The translations under genes and the position numbers were made by a program. 40,604 nucleotides of DNA from assembly GCA_035495815.1 (NCBI GenBank), contig DATJFH010000264.1, positions 1-40,604 on the forward strand, in the 5' to 3' direction. The notes beneath the pieces were generated by a model, which was not told the DNA's origin, did no database searches, and saw only the letters and a list, made by a program, of their open reading frames with translations. This stretch comes from DATJFH01 sp035495815. Lineage in GTDB: Bacteria; Acidobacteriota; Terriglobia; Bryobacterales; Bryobacteraceae. Positions 1-8,304 of this stretch are shown piece by piece (the stretch's first letter is position 1; each line of letters opens with the position of its first letter).

Positions 1-1
1 C

Positions 2-46
2 CTGCTCCACATCGGCCAGCGGATTTTCGTGAGTCCGAGATTCTAG
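2..46 (+). CDS. Possible 3' end of a gene entering from the left
   Basis: Frame 2 of the plus strand is open from the window edge to a TAG at 44-46 and reads LLHIGQRIFVSPRF. If real, it is the tail of a gene that converges on the VWA gene, with the two stop codons overlapping by two bases (minus-strand stop at 43-45). Fourteen codons are too few to identify a family, and the reading frame could be open by chance. Confidence 0.2.
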   Translation: MLHIGQRIFVSPRF

Positions 47-2520
47 GCGGCGAACAGCGACCTGCCCTTACGCAGCACAAGCTCCAACAGGTTCAAGATC
101 ACGGCCAAAGCCAGCAATCCGGGCCATAGTTCCATGGTCGACGGGATACTGCGCCCGCCGGGGTCGAATACGTCTTTCGGATTGGGGTTGAAACGGCCCC
201 CGGTAGCCGCCGAAATCTGGCGCAGGACGAACTCGTTCGAGCCGTAATCCGTCATTTCCTCTTCCTGGCGGTAAAGGCCGATTTCGGGAAAGGCGCGCGA
301 TTCCACAAGCGGACGGACCCGGAACAGTCCCTGGCGTTTGCCTATCGGCAGCCGTACGCGGAAGCTGCCCGCCGCCAGCTTGCTCGCCTTCACCGGACGC
401 TGGAACCCGTCAGGACCGAATACGTAGATATCCGGGATTACGGCAGGCTCCGGCACGTGGCGTCCCAGCCGGTAATCCACGATGAGGGCGTCGTTGGCGC
501 TGTCGTAACTGGCCGTAGCCTCGCTTGCGGTGGCGTGCGGCAGCAGGTCGCGCACCAGGTTCGCCCAAAGCTTGTCGAATCCCGGCCAGGTGAGCCAGTT
601 CACGGCCCAGCGGTTCTTGGCGTCCGAGGCGAAGACGGCGGCGCGGCCCAGTTCATACTGCCACCGGGTCAGCAGCGGATCGCGGTCGTCCACCGTGAGG
701 ATCGTCTCCGCCGTGGGCTTGGCGATGAAGCGCACGTAACCGCGAAGCGAAGGAGCTGTCTCCATGCCGACGCCGGAAAGAATCTCGGCCTGCTTCACCA
801 CCACCGGCGCAACGGGCTTCTCCACGGCGGTCGATCCGGTATGTTCCATCACATCCTTGAGGAGGATCTGCTCGAGACCCGACGGATCGTTGAGGAAGTA
901 CGATTTTCCCTTGGCGAACGTGGCAATTTTTTCGAGGTAGGCGCGATTTACATCCTGCCCCAGACCGACGGTCGAAATCGTGACCTTATTGTTCGAGGCG
1001 TCGCGTGCCAGCGTCATGCTGTCGCCTTCCTCGGAGATGCCGTCGGTCAACAGTACGATGTGCTTGTAGACGGCGTTCGCGGGCACGATGCGCTTGTACG
1101 CCTCCGCCAGAGCCGGAGCGATCTGGGTGCCGCCGTCGGGCGTGATGCCGCCGACCAGGCGCTTGATGGTGGCGCGATCCACAGCGCGGCGGATGGGAAC
1201 CGTCCACTGGAAGGAGTTGTCGAAGATCAGCACGCCGACCAGGTCCACCGGCCGCAGGTTCTCGATGACGCCAATCGACGCCAGCCGGGCCAGCTCCATT
1301 TTCTTTCCTTCCATGGAAGACGACTTATCGATGATGAGCACTACGCACGTGCCTTCGGGTGTGCGCGGCGGGGCGAGTTTGGCGGGCAGCGCGCGCTCGA
1401 CCGGATCCTCCACCGTCTTGTTCTCGACGTACACGTTGCGCTCGCCGCCGATCCAGAGCAGGCCGCCGCCCTGCTTCACGAAGTCCTCCACCGAGACTTT
1501 TTGAGCGGCGGAGAGGGATTCCAGGTCCCAGTTGTTAAATATGATCAGCTGGAACTGGCTGAGATCCTCGGGCGGCGGGCTCGAAGTACGCCGGACCTCG
1601 AACTGGTTCGCCACGAGCGTGCTCAACAGGTGCTTTTCAGTGCCGGGCGGATCCTGGGTGATGAGCAGCGCCTGTGGCCTGCGGAGAGTGACCGCCTGCT
1701 CGAAACGGGCCTCACCCAGGTCGGCCGCGGAAATCTTGCCGGCAAGATCCACGGCGCCGGCGGTGCTGACGCTGGTGTGCACGCGAAAATGATTCAGCCC
1801 GGCTTCGATCTGAACGCGGCTGGCGCCGATTGGCTTTCCTTCCGCCGTGATCTCCACCTGCGCCGTGGACCGCCGTGGCGAATTCAGGGAAATATCGATC
1901 GGGAAGCGCTCGCCGCTGAAAACCTGCGAGGGAAGGCTGAGCGATTCCAGCCGCAAGCCCGGTTTCGGCCGTCCGGCCAGAGGGTAGGTGTCGACGGGAA
2001 CGCCAAGCTGTCGCGCCTGCCAGGCCGCGCGCACGACGCTGCCCAGGTTCTCATTGCCGTCCGAGATAAGAACGACGCGGGGAACCAGTCCCGCGGGAAG
2101 GGAGGCCGCGCCGTCGCGGATGGCTGCTTCGAGGTTCGTCGCGTGGCCGCTGTCGCCGGCAGTGTATTTCAGGCTCCAGGACTGGCCGCGCTCCGCGGCG
2201 GTGGTGTTGCGGGCGGCGCGGGCGAAGGGAATCACTCGGGTCCAGCGGCGGCCTCGCGCGGATTCAATGCGTGTGGCCAGATCGGAGGCCTGCGCCAGAT
2301 CCCGCTGAGTCACGCTGGCTGACGTGTCCACCAGAATGGCCGCGGCCACCTTCGTTTCGTAGACGGTCAGCCGTGGCTCGGCCAGGGCGATCAGGACGGC
2401 GGCGAGCCCGGCGGCCCTCAGCGCCAGCGCCACCCGCCGCGCCGATTCGCGCCATTCCCAAACCAGCCATACGGCAGGCAGAAGGGCTCCCAGCAGCACC
2501 CAGGGATGCTCGAAGGTCAT
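43..2520 (-). CDS. Large membrane-anchored protein with two VWA domains and a glutamine amidotransferase-like domain
   Basis: An 825-residue membrane protein, last gene of a moxR operon. Two hydrophobic segments near the N-terminus (about residues 6-20 and 30-48) are followed by a first VWA domain with the MIDAS-type motif DTSAS at 65-69 and ISDG near 152. A beta-rich middle and a glutamine amidotransferase-like stretch (about 283-365) follow. A second VWA domain has DKSSS at 398-402 and LTDG near 491. A C-terminal membrane helix ends in LFAA. VWA domains of this kind bind metal and protein partners and work with MoxR ATPases. The open frame extends further upstream, but ATG 2520 is chosen because it gives MTFEHPWVLLGALLPAVWLV and its ATGA overlaps the stop of the preceding gene. 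Substrate or partner proteins are unknown. Confidence 0.85.
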   Translation of the reverse strand: MTFEHPWVLLGALLPAVWLVWEWRESARRVALALRAAGLAAVLIALAEPRLTVYETKVAAAILVDTSASVTQRDLAQASDLATRIESARGRRWTRVIPFARAARNTTAAERGQSWSLKYTAGDSGHATNLEAAIRDGAASLPAGLVPRVVLISDGNENLGSVVRAAWQARQLGVPVDTYPLAGRPKPGLRLESLSLPSQVFSGERFPIDISLNSPRRSTAQVEITAEGKPIGASRVQIEAGLNHFRVHTSVSTAGAVDLAGKISAADLGEARFEQAVTLRRPQALLITQDPPGTEKHLLSTLVANQFEVRRTSSPPPEDLSQFQLIIFNNWDLESLSAAQKVSVEDFVKQGGGLLWIGGERNVYVENKTVEDPVERALPAKLAPPRTPEGTCVVLIIDKSSSMEGKKMELARLASIGVIENLRPVDLVGVLIFDNSFQWTVPIRRAVDRATIKRLVGGITPDGGTQIAPALAEAYKRIVPANAVYKHIVLLTDGISEEGDSMTLARDASNNKVTISTVGLGQDVNRAYLEKIATFAKGKSYFLNDPSGLEQILLKDVMEHTGSTAVEKPVAPVVVKQAEILSGVGMETAPSLRGYVRFIAKPTAETILTVDDRDPLLTRWQYELGRAAVFASDAKNRWAVNWLTWPGFDKLWANLVRDLLPHATASEATASYDSANDALIVDYRLGRHVPEPAVIPDIYVFGPDGFQRPVKASKLAAGSFRVRLPIGKRQGLFRVRPLVESRAFPEIGLYRQEEEMTDYGSNEFVLRQISAATGGRFNPNPKDVFDPGGRSIPSTMELWPGLLALAVILNLLELVLRKGRSLFAA

Positions 2521-4505
2521 GAGCGCCTCCGTCCGCCGACCGTTTCCTCGGCGCCGCCAAAAATGCGCCTCAGCCTCTCGGGCAGGATTGCCGCGGCCGG
2601 GCCGGTGCCCGTTGCCGTCGCCGCCCGGTGAGCGGTGCGGCCAAAGCGTCCGAAGTACACCCAATCGATCAGCAGGCCGGCAGCGCCGAGACAGGCCAGC
2701 GCCTGCCACAGATCGATCGCGCCGCCGGAATTCTGGCGGTTGCCCGGAATGCCCCGCTTCACACCCGGCGGCGGCTCCCAGCGGCTTTCGGAAACCTCCG
2801 GCAGCACCAGCGAGTAAACCAGTTCGCGATCCCCCGCCGTGACCCGCACGATGCCCGGCGTACCTGCAAAGAAATTGAGCGACTGGTTGCGTATGGTAAA
2901 AGCAAGCGCGCGCCCATCGTCCTGGGCCACACGGACGTCCGGCGGCTTGATCTCCGGATCAAGCGGGGCGGTGACCGTCCCGACGCTGCCCCCGATCAGT
3001 TCGCGGCGGCGGAAAATATCCGGCGCGATCCAGCGCAGTGCGTTGGCGAACAGCAGTGGTGTCGAGAGCTCATAACGCATTGCGGATCGGCCCGGATGGA
3101 AGCCGATGACGACGATCTTTGGCTTGCCCGGCCTGGCCACGATCACCGGACCGGCTTCGATCTCCGCGATCTTGATATCGTCCGGCGCGGCTTCGAGCAC
3201 GAGGGCGGATTCGAGTGTAAGATCCTTGCTGCGCAAGCCCTCGCCGAGCGGGTGTTCGGAATGCCAGCGCGTCAGCTTGACCTGGCTGAGCGCCTTGCGT
3301 ATGGGTATGGGCGACCCCCCGGATGGGGGCTCGATCCAGATGGCGTCCGCAGCCGGAGGCGAGGGTGGGTGAAACCGGTCGAGGATAACCAGTCCGGTTT
3401 TGCCGGCGGGAGAATACTCCGCCGTACGGCGATAGGTCGTCCGGAGGTGCGGGTTGGCATCGAGAATGGGACGCAGCAGATTCGGGTCATTCGAGTAAAC
3501 CGTGACCGTGAGCGTATTCTGCTCAGGCAACTCCAGCACGGCGCGGTCGTCGGCGGTGAAAGAATCTCGCGTCAGCAGGCGCGCTTCGAGAAGACCGGCG
3601 GCGCGGGTGCGGTGTTCGAACAACACTTCCTGCTCCGTCGCCGGCGCGAGCGACAGCGCGCGCGTACCCACTGGCGCGCCTCCAAACAGCAGCGCCAGGC
3701 TTACGGTTCGCGGCTTCTGACCGTAGTTCCGGACGGAAACGAAAATGTCCCAAACGGCCGGATCGGTGGCCGAGCGGCGCAGGCCGATCTTGCGCAAGCC
3801 GCAGTTTTCCGGCGAGTCGGCGACCGGCAGCACTCGCACGTTCTGGGCCTGCGCGCTGGACAAGGTAACGGCTTCGGCTTCGGAGATCCGGCCCGCGCCC
3901 ACGAATACAGTCTCGCCCTGGCGGCGTGCGCTCAATGACTGGATCTGCCGCGCAAACTCGAACGCCTGCTCCAGGTTCAGCGCGGTGGCGCCTGGTTCGG
4001 AGAGCGCGATGGCTTCTTCCACGATTTTGCGATTCGATTCGAAAACGGTGGCCGGCGTGGCCAGTCCGTCGGCGCGCACCACCATGATCCGGTCTCCTGC
4101 CGGCAGCGCGCGGACGTAGGCGATCGCCCGCGCCTGCGCATCATCCATCAATGTCTTGACCGTCCCCCCCTGGGTCCGCGCGGCGGAGCGCGCGCCCATC
4201 CACGCCGAGGTCTCGAGAATCAGCACGTGATCGAATGGAGTCGAGCCCTGAGACCCCAGCCGCAGTTGTGCGATTGCCAGCAGCAGCAGGCAGATGCTGA
4301 TCAGCTGCAGCAGCAGGGAGAGCGGCTGCTGGATCCGCTTGCGCCGGGCGACCGCGGTGGGCTGCTCGGCGGCGACCCAGAAGCGAAGGGTGGATACCGT
4401 CTGCTTGCGCCGCGAACGGTCGAGAAGATAGAGCGCCACCACAAGTCCGGAGACGGAAGCCAGCAGCGTGGCGAATTGAGCGAATGTAAGATTGAAGAAA
4501 AACAA
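2517..4505 (-). CDS. BatA-like (aerotolerance N-terminal domain) VWA protein, TTG start
   Basis: A 662-residue membrane protein with the BatA/aerotolerance N-terminal architecture. One membrane helix (about 8-28), a short basic linker (DRSRRK) and a second helix (about 62-80) lead into a VWA-like domain from about 92. At its MIDAS position the sequence reads ETSAWM (98-103) instead of DxSxS, so metal binding may be lost. A beta-rich region and a C-terminal helix near 615-635 follow. I choose TTG at 4505: it gives MFFFNLTFAQFATLLASVSG, the usual family start, lies 7 bp after the DUF58 stop, and has GAGGG just upstream. The in-frame ATG at 4589 would add 28 atypical residues inside the DUF58 gene. 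It belongs to the moxR operon and overlaps the next gene by 4 bp. Confidence 0.85.
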   Translation of the reverse strand: MFFFNLTFAQFATLLASVSGLVVALYLLDRSRRKQTVSTLRFWVAAEQPTAVARRKRIQQPLSLLLQLISICLLLLAIAQLRLGSQGSTPFDHVLILETSAWMGARSAARTQGGTVKTLMDDAQARAIAYVRALPAGDRIMVVRADGLATPATVFESNRKIVEEAIALSEPGATALNLEQAFEFARQIQSLSARRQGETVFVGAGRISEAEAVTLSSAQAQNVRVLPVADSPENCGLRKIGLRRSATDPAVWDIFVSVRNYGQKPRTVSLALLFGGAPVGTRALSLAPATEQEVLFEHRTRAAGLLEARLLTRDSFTADDRAVLELPEQNTLTVTVYSNDPNLLRPILDANPHLRTTYRRTAEYSPAGKTGLVILDRFHPPSPPAADAIWIEPPSGGSPIPIRKALSQVKLTRWHSEHPLGEGLRSKDLTLESALVLEAAPDDIKIAEIEAGPVIVARPGKPKIVVIGFHPGRSAMRYELSTPLLFANALRWIAPDIFRRRELIGGSVGTVTAPLDPEIKPPDVRVAQDDGRALAFTIRNQSLNFFAGTPGIVRVTAGDRELVYSLVLPEVSESRWEPPPGVKRGIPGNRQNSGGAIDLWQALACLGAAGLLIDWVYFGRFGRTAHRAATATGTGPAAAILPERLRRIFGGAEETVGGRRRS

Positions 4506-4512
4506 GCGGCCC

Positions 4513-5397
4513 TCAGACCAATCCTCTGGCGCGGACCAGTTCTCCGAACACCACGTCTTCGAGCGCCATGCCGGTCGAGATGCCCACATAACGACCGCTG
4601 TTGCTCATGGCGATTTTCTGCAGGCTCTCCGAATAGCGGTCGAACGCCGCGGTGTACTTCTCTTTCGCGCGATCGTCGACCTGGATTTTGACGTGGCTGC
4701 CCGACTCGGCGTCGACCAGCTCGAGCTCGCCGGTCCAGGGCGGCAGACGGTCTTCCTGCGACCAGATCTGGACCAGGAGCAGCTCATGGCCGAAATCCGC
4801 CAGGTACTGCAGCGCGCGCTCGCAGCCGTCGTCGTCCAGAAAATCGGAGATAACGATCAGCAACCCCCGCTGCTGGTACTCGGAAATGAACTGACGGACC
4901 GACTGATAGAAGCTGGTTCGGCCGGCGGTCTGCAACCGGCCCAGATAGTCCATCGCGGGCGAGAAACGATGACGTCCGCCGCCGCAGAGGAAGCGCTCGC
5001 CGAGGCTGGCGCCAAAAGGCTGGATGCAGATCGTATCGAGACGCACCAGAGCCACATAGCAAAGCGCGGCAGCCAGTTTGCGCGCGTAGTCGAACTTCTC
5101 TTCGGACGCCGCCGACATGGATGCGCTGGTATCGAGCAGAATCCGCACGGGCACGCGCGGCTCGATCTGGAACATCTTGAGGAAAAGCTTTTCCAGGCGC
5201 ATGTAGGCGCGCCAGTTGACGGCCCGGAGATCGTCGCCGTTATGGAAATGCCGATGGTCGAGAAACTCCTGGCCTCCGCCGGCGAAGCGTGACGTATTGT
5301 GGCCGCCCACCAGTCCGGAAAAGGATTTCTCCCAGTGAATGGTGAGGCGCTCCAGCTTCTCGAGAAAATGCCGATCCAGAAGGGCAGTGGACGACAT
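4513..5397 (-). CDS. DUF58 domain protein (MoxR-associated)
   Basis: A 294-residue soluble protein of the DUF58 family, the usual partner of MoxR ATPases. The conserved DUF58 core is visible: GDDLRAVNWRAYMR at about 54-67, followed by a VWA-like segment with DTSASM at 89-94 and VISDFLDDDG in the second half. The length fits the short form of the family. The gene starts 8 bp after the moxR stop and ends 7 bp before the BatA-like gene, so the four genes are very likely one transcript. It probably acts as an adaptor between the ATPase and the membrane VWA proteins; that role is inferred from context. Confidence 0.92.
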   Translation of the reverse strand: MSSTALLDRHFLEKLERLTIHWEKSFSGLVGGHNTSRFAGGGQEFLDHRHFHNGDDLRAVNWRAYMRLEKLFLKMFQIEPRVPVRILLDTSASMSAASEEKFDYARKLAAALCYVALVRLDTICIQPFGASLGERFLCGGGRHRFSPAMDYLGRLQTAGRTSFYQSVRQFISEYQQRGLLIVISDFLDDDGCERALQYLADFGHELLLVQIWSQEDRLPPWTGELELVDAESGSHVKIQVDDRAKEKYTAAFDRYSESLQKIAMSNSGRYVGISTGMALEDVVFGELVRARGLV

Positions 5398-5405
5398 AAG
5401 CAGAA

Positions 5406-6404
5406 CTATGCCGCGGACACCTGCCTGGTTACACCTTTAATGATGGCGCTCAGGATCGAATCCGGGGTCTGGCCGTCGGCGTGCGCGTCGAAGTTTAGGA
5501 TGATGCGGTGGCGAAGCACGGCGGCGGCAATGGTCTGAATATCGTCGATGCTCAGGTGATAGCGCCCGCGCATCAGGGCCAGAACGCGGCCGCACTCGAC
5601 CAGCGCCTGCGCGCCGCGGGGAGAGCTGCCGTAACGGATGTATTTCCGCGCCAGTTCATGGGCTTCTTTCTGCTCCGGCTGCGTGGCCATTACCAGCGCG
5701 ATGGCCATTTCCTGAACATGAGGAGCAACCAGCACCTGACGGCAAACGGAGCGGACTTCATGAATGGCTTCGCGGTCCATTACCGGTTCGAGTTTGGGCT
5801 CGTCCCTCTGGATCGTGCGCTCCACGATGCGGTTCAACTCCTCACGGGAGGGATAGACCACCAGAATCTTCATCAGGAACCGGTCGAGCTGGGCTTCGGG
5901 CAAAGGGTACGTGCCCTCCATCTCGATGGGATTCTGTGTGGCCATCACCAGAAACGGAAGTTCCAGCTCATGAGTGGTGGTTCCGCTGGTTACGGTCCTC
6001 TCCTGCATCGCTTCCAGCAGCGCGGATTGGGTCTTCGGTGTGGCGCGATTGATTTCGTCGGCCAGCACGAGATTGGCGAACACGGGGCCGGGCTGGAATC
6101 GCAGGGCTTTCGATCCGCGCTCGTCCGTTTCCATCACCATGCTGCCCACGATGTCGGCGGGCATCAGGTCCGGAGTGAACTGGATGCGCGAGTACTTGAG
6201 GTGAAGCGCGCGCGCCAGCGTCCGCAGCAGCGTGGTCTTGCCGAGGCCGGGCACACCTTCGAGCAGTACGTGGCCGGACGCGAGCAGGCAGATGAGGACG
6301 CCGTCCACCACGTCCTGCTGGCCGACGATCACTTTCGCGATCTCCTGGCGTACCTGGTTGAGCTTGTTAACAGCTGACTGAAGTGCGGCTTCGGATCCCA
6401 CCAT
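5406..6404 (-). CDS. MoxR-family AAA+ ATPase
   Basis: A 332-residue AAA+ ATPase of the MoxR class, thought to act as a chaperone that matures or remodels partner proteins together with VWA-domain proteins. Walker A is GVPGLGKTT (50-58), Walker B is LVLADEINR (112-120), and the sensor motif ATQNP with the following IEMEGTYPLPEAQLDRF is typical of the family. The ATG at 6404 gives MVGSEAALQSAVNKLNQVRQ, a normal family N-terminus. The open frame runs 78 codons further upstream, but that stretch reads through an intergenic palindromic repeat and looks non-coding. No good ribosome-binding site precedes this ATG. It is the first gene of the four-gene operon. Confidence 0.92.
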   Translation of the reverse strand: MVGSEAALQSAVNKLNQVRQEIAKVIVGQQDVVDGVLICLLASGHVLLEGVPGLGKTTLLRTLARALHLKYSRIQFTPDLMPADIVGSMVMETDERGSKALRFQPGPVFANLVLADEINRATPKTQSALLEAMQERTVTSGTTTHELELPFLVMATQNPIEMEGTYPLPEAQLDRFLMKILVVYPSREELNRIVERTIQRDEPKLEPVMDREAIHEVRSVCRQVLVAPHVQEMAIALVMATQPEQKEAHELARKYIRYGSSPRGAQALVECGRVLALMRGRYHLSIDDIQTIAAAVLRHRIILNFDAHADGQTPDSILSAIIKGVTRQVSAA

Positions 6405-6430
6405 CACATTGTAGGCCACTTTGAGATGGG

Positions 6431-6487
6431 GGCGGGCAATCCTGCCCGTAGCCGCCTTTCCAGGCTGGAAAGCGTCCGCAGCCGGCA
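6431..6487. repeat. Intergenic palindromic repeat (REP-like), two adjacent hairpins
   Basis: Two inverted repeats lie side by side between the reductase and moxR. The first is GGGCA-ATCC-TGCCC (6434-6447). The second is CTTTCCAG-G-CTGGAAAG (6457-6473), a perfect 8-bp palindrome around a single base. The 15-mer CAGGCTGGAAAGCGT (6461-6475) recurs in reverse complement at 29185-29199, another intergenic position. This suggests a dispersed repeat family in this genome. It could also act in the RNA upstream of moxR. Confidence 0.5.
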
Positions 6488-6556
6488 TTGCCTCCGCCAC
6501 TGCTCGATCTTCGGTGTCACCGCGGAATGTGACGCGCTCGCTGGTGTGCAGGTCAA

Positions 6557-7321
6557 TCAGTGGCCTCCGATGTAGTCCATCCGTCCGCCGTCGACCGTCA
6601 GGATCTGCGCTGTGATGAAGCCCGATTCCGGCGCGCATAAAAACGCGACCGCGTTCGCAATGTCCTCGGGAGCCCCCACGCGTTTCATCATCGCTTTCTC
6701 CGCGATGGCCGCGAAATCCTGCTCGCTCCGTCCCGAGCGAGCCATATCCGTGAGGATGAACCCGGGCGCGACGCCGTTCACGGTGATCCCGAACGGCCCC
6801 AGTTCCATCGCGAACCGTCTTGTCAGCGTCACCACGGCCGCTTTGGTTGCCGCGTAAAACGTGGTTCCCGGCATCGACGTGCCGAACGCCGCCACCGATG
6901 TCAAATTGACGATACGGCCCGACTTCCGCTCCTTCATCCCGTCCACGACGGCACGCGTCACGTTCACCAGTCCGTCCACGTTGGTGTTGCGCATCCCTTC
7001 CATCTGGCTCCAGTCGAAGTCGCCCAGGTCGCCGCGGCGCGCCACTCCCGCGTTGTTGATCAAAATGTCGATGGGTCCCAGTTCCCGCCGCGCCTTCTCC
7101 ACCATGTCATACACCTGCGTTCGGTCGCCGACCTGCGCCTGCAGCGCGATCGCCTTCCCGCCCGCCGACCGGATCTCCGCGAGGAGTGATTTGGCCTCCG
7201 CTTCGCGCTCCCGGTAGTTGGCGGCCACAGCCGCCCCTTCCCGCGCCAGCCGCAACGCAATGGCGCGGCCCAATCCGCGCGAAGCTCCGGTCACCAGGGC
7301 TGTTTTTCCGCCTAAAGTCAT
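6557..7321 (-). CDS. SDR-family oxidoreductase, FabG-like
   Basis: A 254-residue classical short-chain dehydrogenase/reductase using NAD(P)H. The cofactor motif TGASRGLG is at 11-18, NNAG at 89-92, the catalytic serine at 142, and YAATK with Tyr156 and Lys160. The C-terminal part ends in the GGRMDYIGGH tail after a GFITAQILTVDGG motif typical of 3-oxoacyl-ACP reductase-like enzymes. The exact substrate cannot be read from the sequence; many such paralogues are not fatty acid enzymes. It is divergent from the metallo-beta-lactamase-fold gene (61-bp gap) and lies 152 bp upstream of moxR. Confidence 0.9.
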   Translation of the reverse strand: MTLGGKTALVTGASRGLGRAIALRLAREGAAVAANYREREAEAKSLLAEIRSAGGKAIALQAQVGDRTQVYDMVEKARRELGPIDILINNAGVARRGDLGDFDWSQMEGMRNTNVDGLVNVTRAVVDGMKERKSGRIVNLTSVAAFGTSMPGTTFYAATKAAVVTLTRRFAMELGPFGITVNGVAPGFILTDMARSGRSEQDFAAIAEKAMMKRVGAPEDIANAVAFLCAPESGFITAQILTVDGGRMDYIGGH

Positions 7322-7364
7322 GGCCCCTATTGTCCGCCGGCGAGCGGGGCCGGATCAACAGCAT

Positions 7365-7372
7365 GATAAAAT
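7365..7372 (+). promoter_or_regulatory. Candidate extended -10 promoter, nearly leaderless
   Basis: TGATAAAAT begins at 7364-7365 and contains a TG at the extended position and TAAAAT (7367-7372, five of six consensus bases). No convincing -35 is seen. The predicted transcription start would be near 7379, only a few bases before the ATG at 7383, and no Shine-Dalgarno sequence is present, so the mRNA may be close to leaderless. Confidence 0.4.
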
Positions 7373-7382
7373 TCCGATACCG

Positions 7383-8297
7383 ATGACCAGACTCCCGCTC
7401 GCCGCTGTATTTCTTCTCCTCCTGACCTGCGCCCTGTGGCGCGACGCCGCCAGCCAGCCCAACTTCACACACCAGATCGCCCCCGGCGTCTACTACCGCG
7501 CGGCCGACCGCCCGAAGAACATCATCGCCAACACCGGCTGGGTCGTGTTTCGCGACTATGTGCTGGTAATCGACGCGAATTTCCCCTGGGGCGCGCGGGA
7601 CATTCTGCCGGATATCAGGAAGACCACCTCCAAGCCCATTCGCTTCGTCTTCAATACCCACTATCACAGCGATCACGCCTTCGGAAACAGCCTCTGGATC
7701 GATGCCGGCGCGACGATTCTCTGCTCGCGTGAATGCGCCGCCGAATCTCTCGCCAAGAATCCCGCCGCCTGGGCCAACTACACTCCAACCGCCGGCAATA
7801 GTTTGAACGGCGCGCGCCTCGAGCATCCGCAGATCGGTTTTCAGGACAAGCTGGTTTTCGACGACGGCGAGCACCGTGTCGAGCTGACTCGCGTAGGGCC
7901 AGGGCACACCCTTGGCGATTCGGTCGCCTATCTTCCCAAAGAAAAAATCCTGTTTACCGGAGACCTCTGCGTAAATTTCGCCGGGAATAACATTGCTGAC
8001 CCCGACGCCGATCCCGACAACTGGCTGCGCGCGCTCGACGGGTTGGCGCAGAAGGATTTCGGCATTTTGATCCCCGGGCACGGCGGGCAGGGATCGAGCG
8101 AAACGCTGCGCGGGCAGCGGGCTTATCTCGCTGACATCATCAAAGGAGTGCGCGCGGGAATCGGCAAAGGCGTCACCGGCGACCAGTTGGCCGAACAGAT
8201 GGACCTCTCGTCACACAAGCCCTGGGGCCAGGATCAGGCCCGCAACAAGGTTTCCATCCGGGCGGTTTACGCCAAGCTCAGCCGTTCGCGCTCGTGA
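7383..8297 (+). CDS. Exported metallo-beta-lactamase-fold hydrolase
   Basis: A 304-residue enzyme with an N-terminal signal peptide (hydrophobic residues about 4-18, likely cut near AAS-Q at 22-25) and an MBL fold. The zinc ligands are all present: THYHSDH gives His93, His95, Asp97 and His98, then His175 (GPGHTLGD), Asp194 (FTGDLC) and His233 (PGHGGQ). It should be a periplasmic or secreted zinc hydrolase; the substrate is not predictable, and a true beta-lactamase role is not implied. The frame is open to 7218, but ATG 7383 is chosen because the signal peptide begins there. The next gene starts 7 bp after the stop, so they are probably cotranscribed. Confidence 0.9.
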   Translation: MTRLPLAAVFLLLLTCALWRDAASQPNFTHQIAPGVYYRAADRPKNIIANTGWVVFRDYVLVIDANFPWGARDILPDIRKTTSKPIRFVFNTHYHSDHAFGNSLWIDAGATILCSRECAAESLAKNPAAWANYTPTAGNSLNGARLEHPQIGFQDKLVFDDGEHRVELTRVGPGHTLGDSVAYLPKEKILFTGDLCVNFAGNNIADPDADPDNWLRALDGLAQKDFGILIPGHGGQGSSETLRGQRAYLADIIKGVRAGIGKGVTGDQLAEQMDLSSHKPWGQDQARNKVSIRAVYAKLSRSRS

Positions 8298-8304
8298 GGA
8301 CGCT

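Noticed and set aside
457..2322. A 621-codon plus-strand open frame over the double-VWA gene
   Set aside because: The minus strand has clear VWA motifs, an operon overlap and membrane helices; this frame has none.
6405..6638. Longer N-terminus for the MoxR ATPase
   Set aside because: The extra 78 codons read through the intergenic palindromic repeat and into the reductase gene on the same strand, and the chosen start gives a normal family N-terminus.
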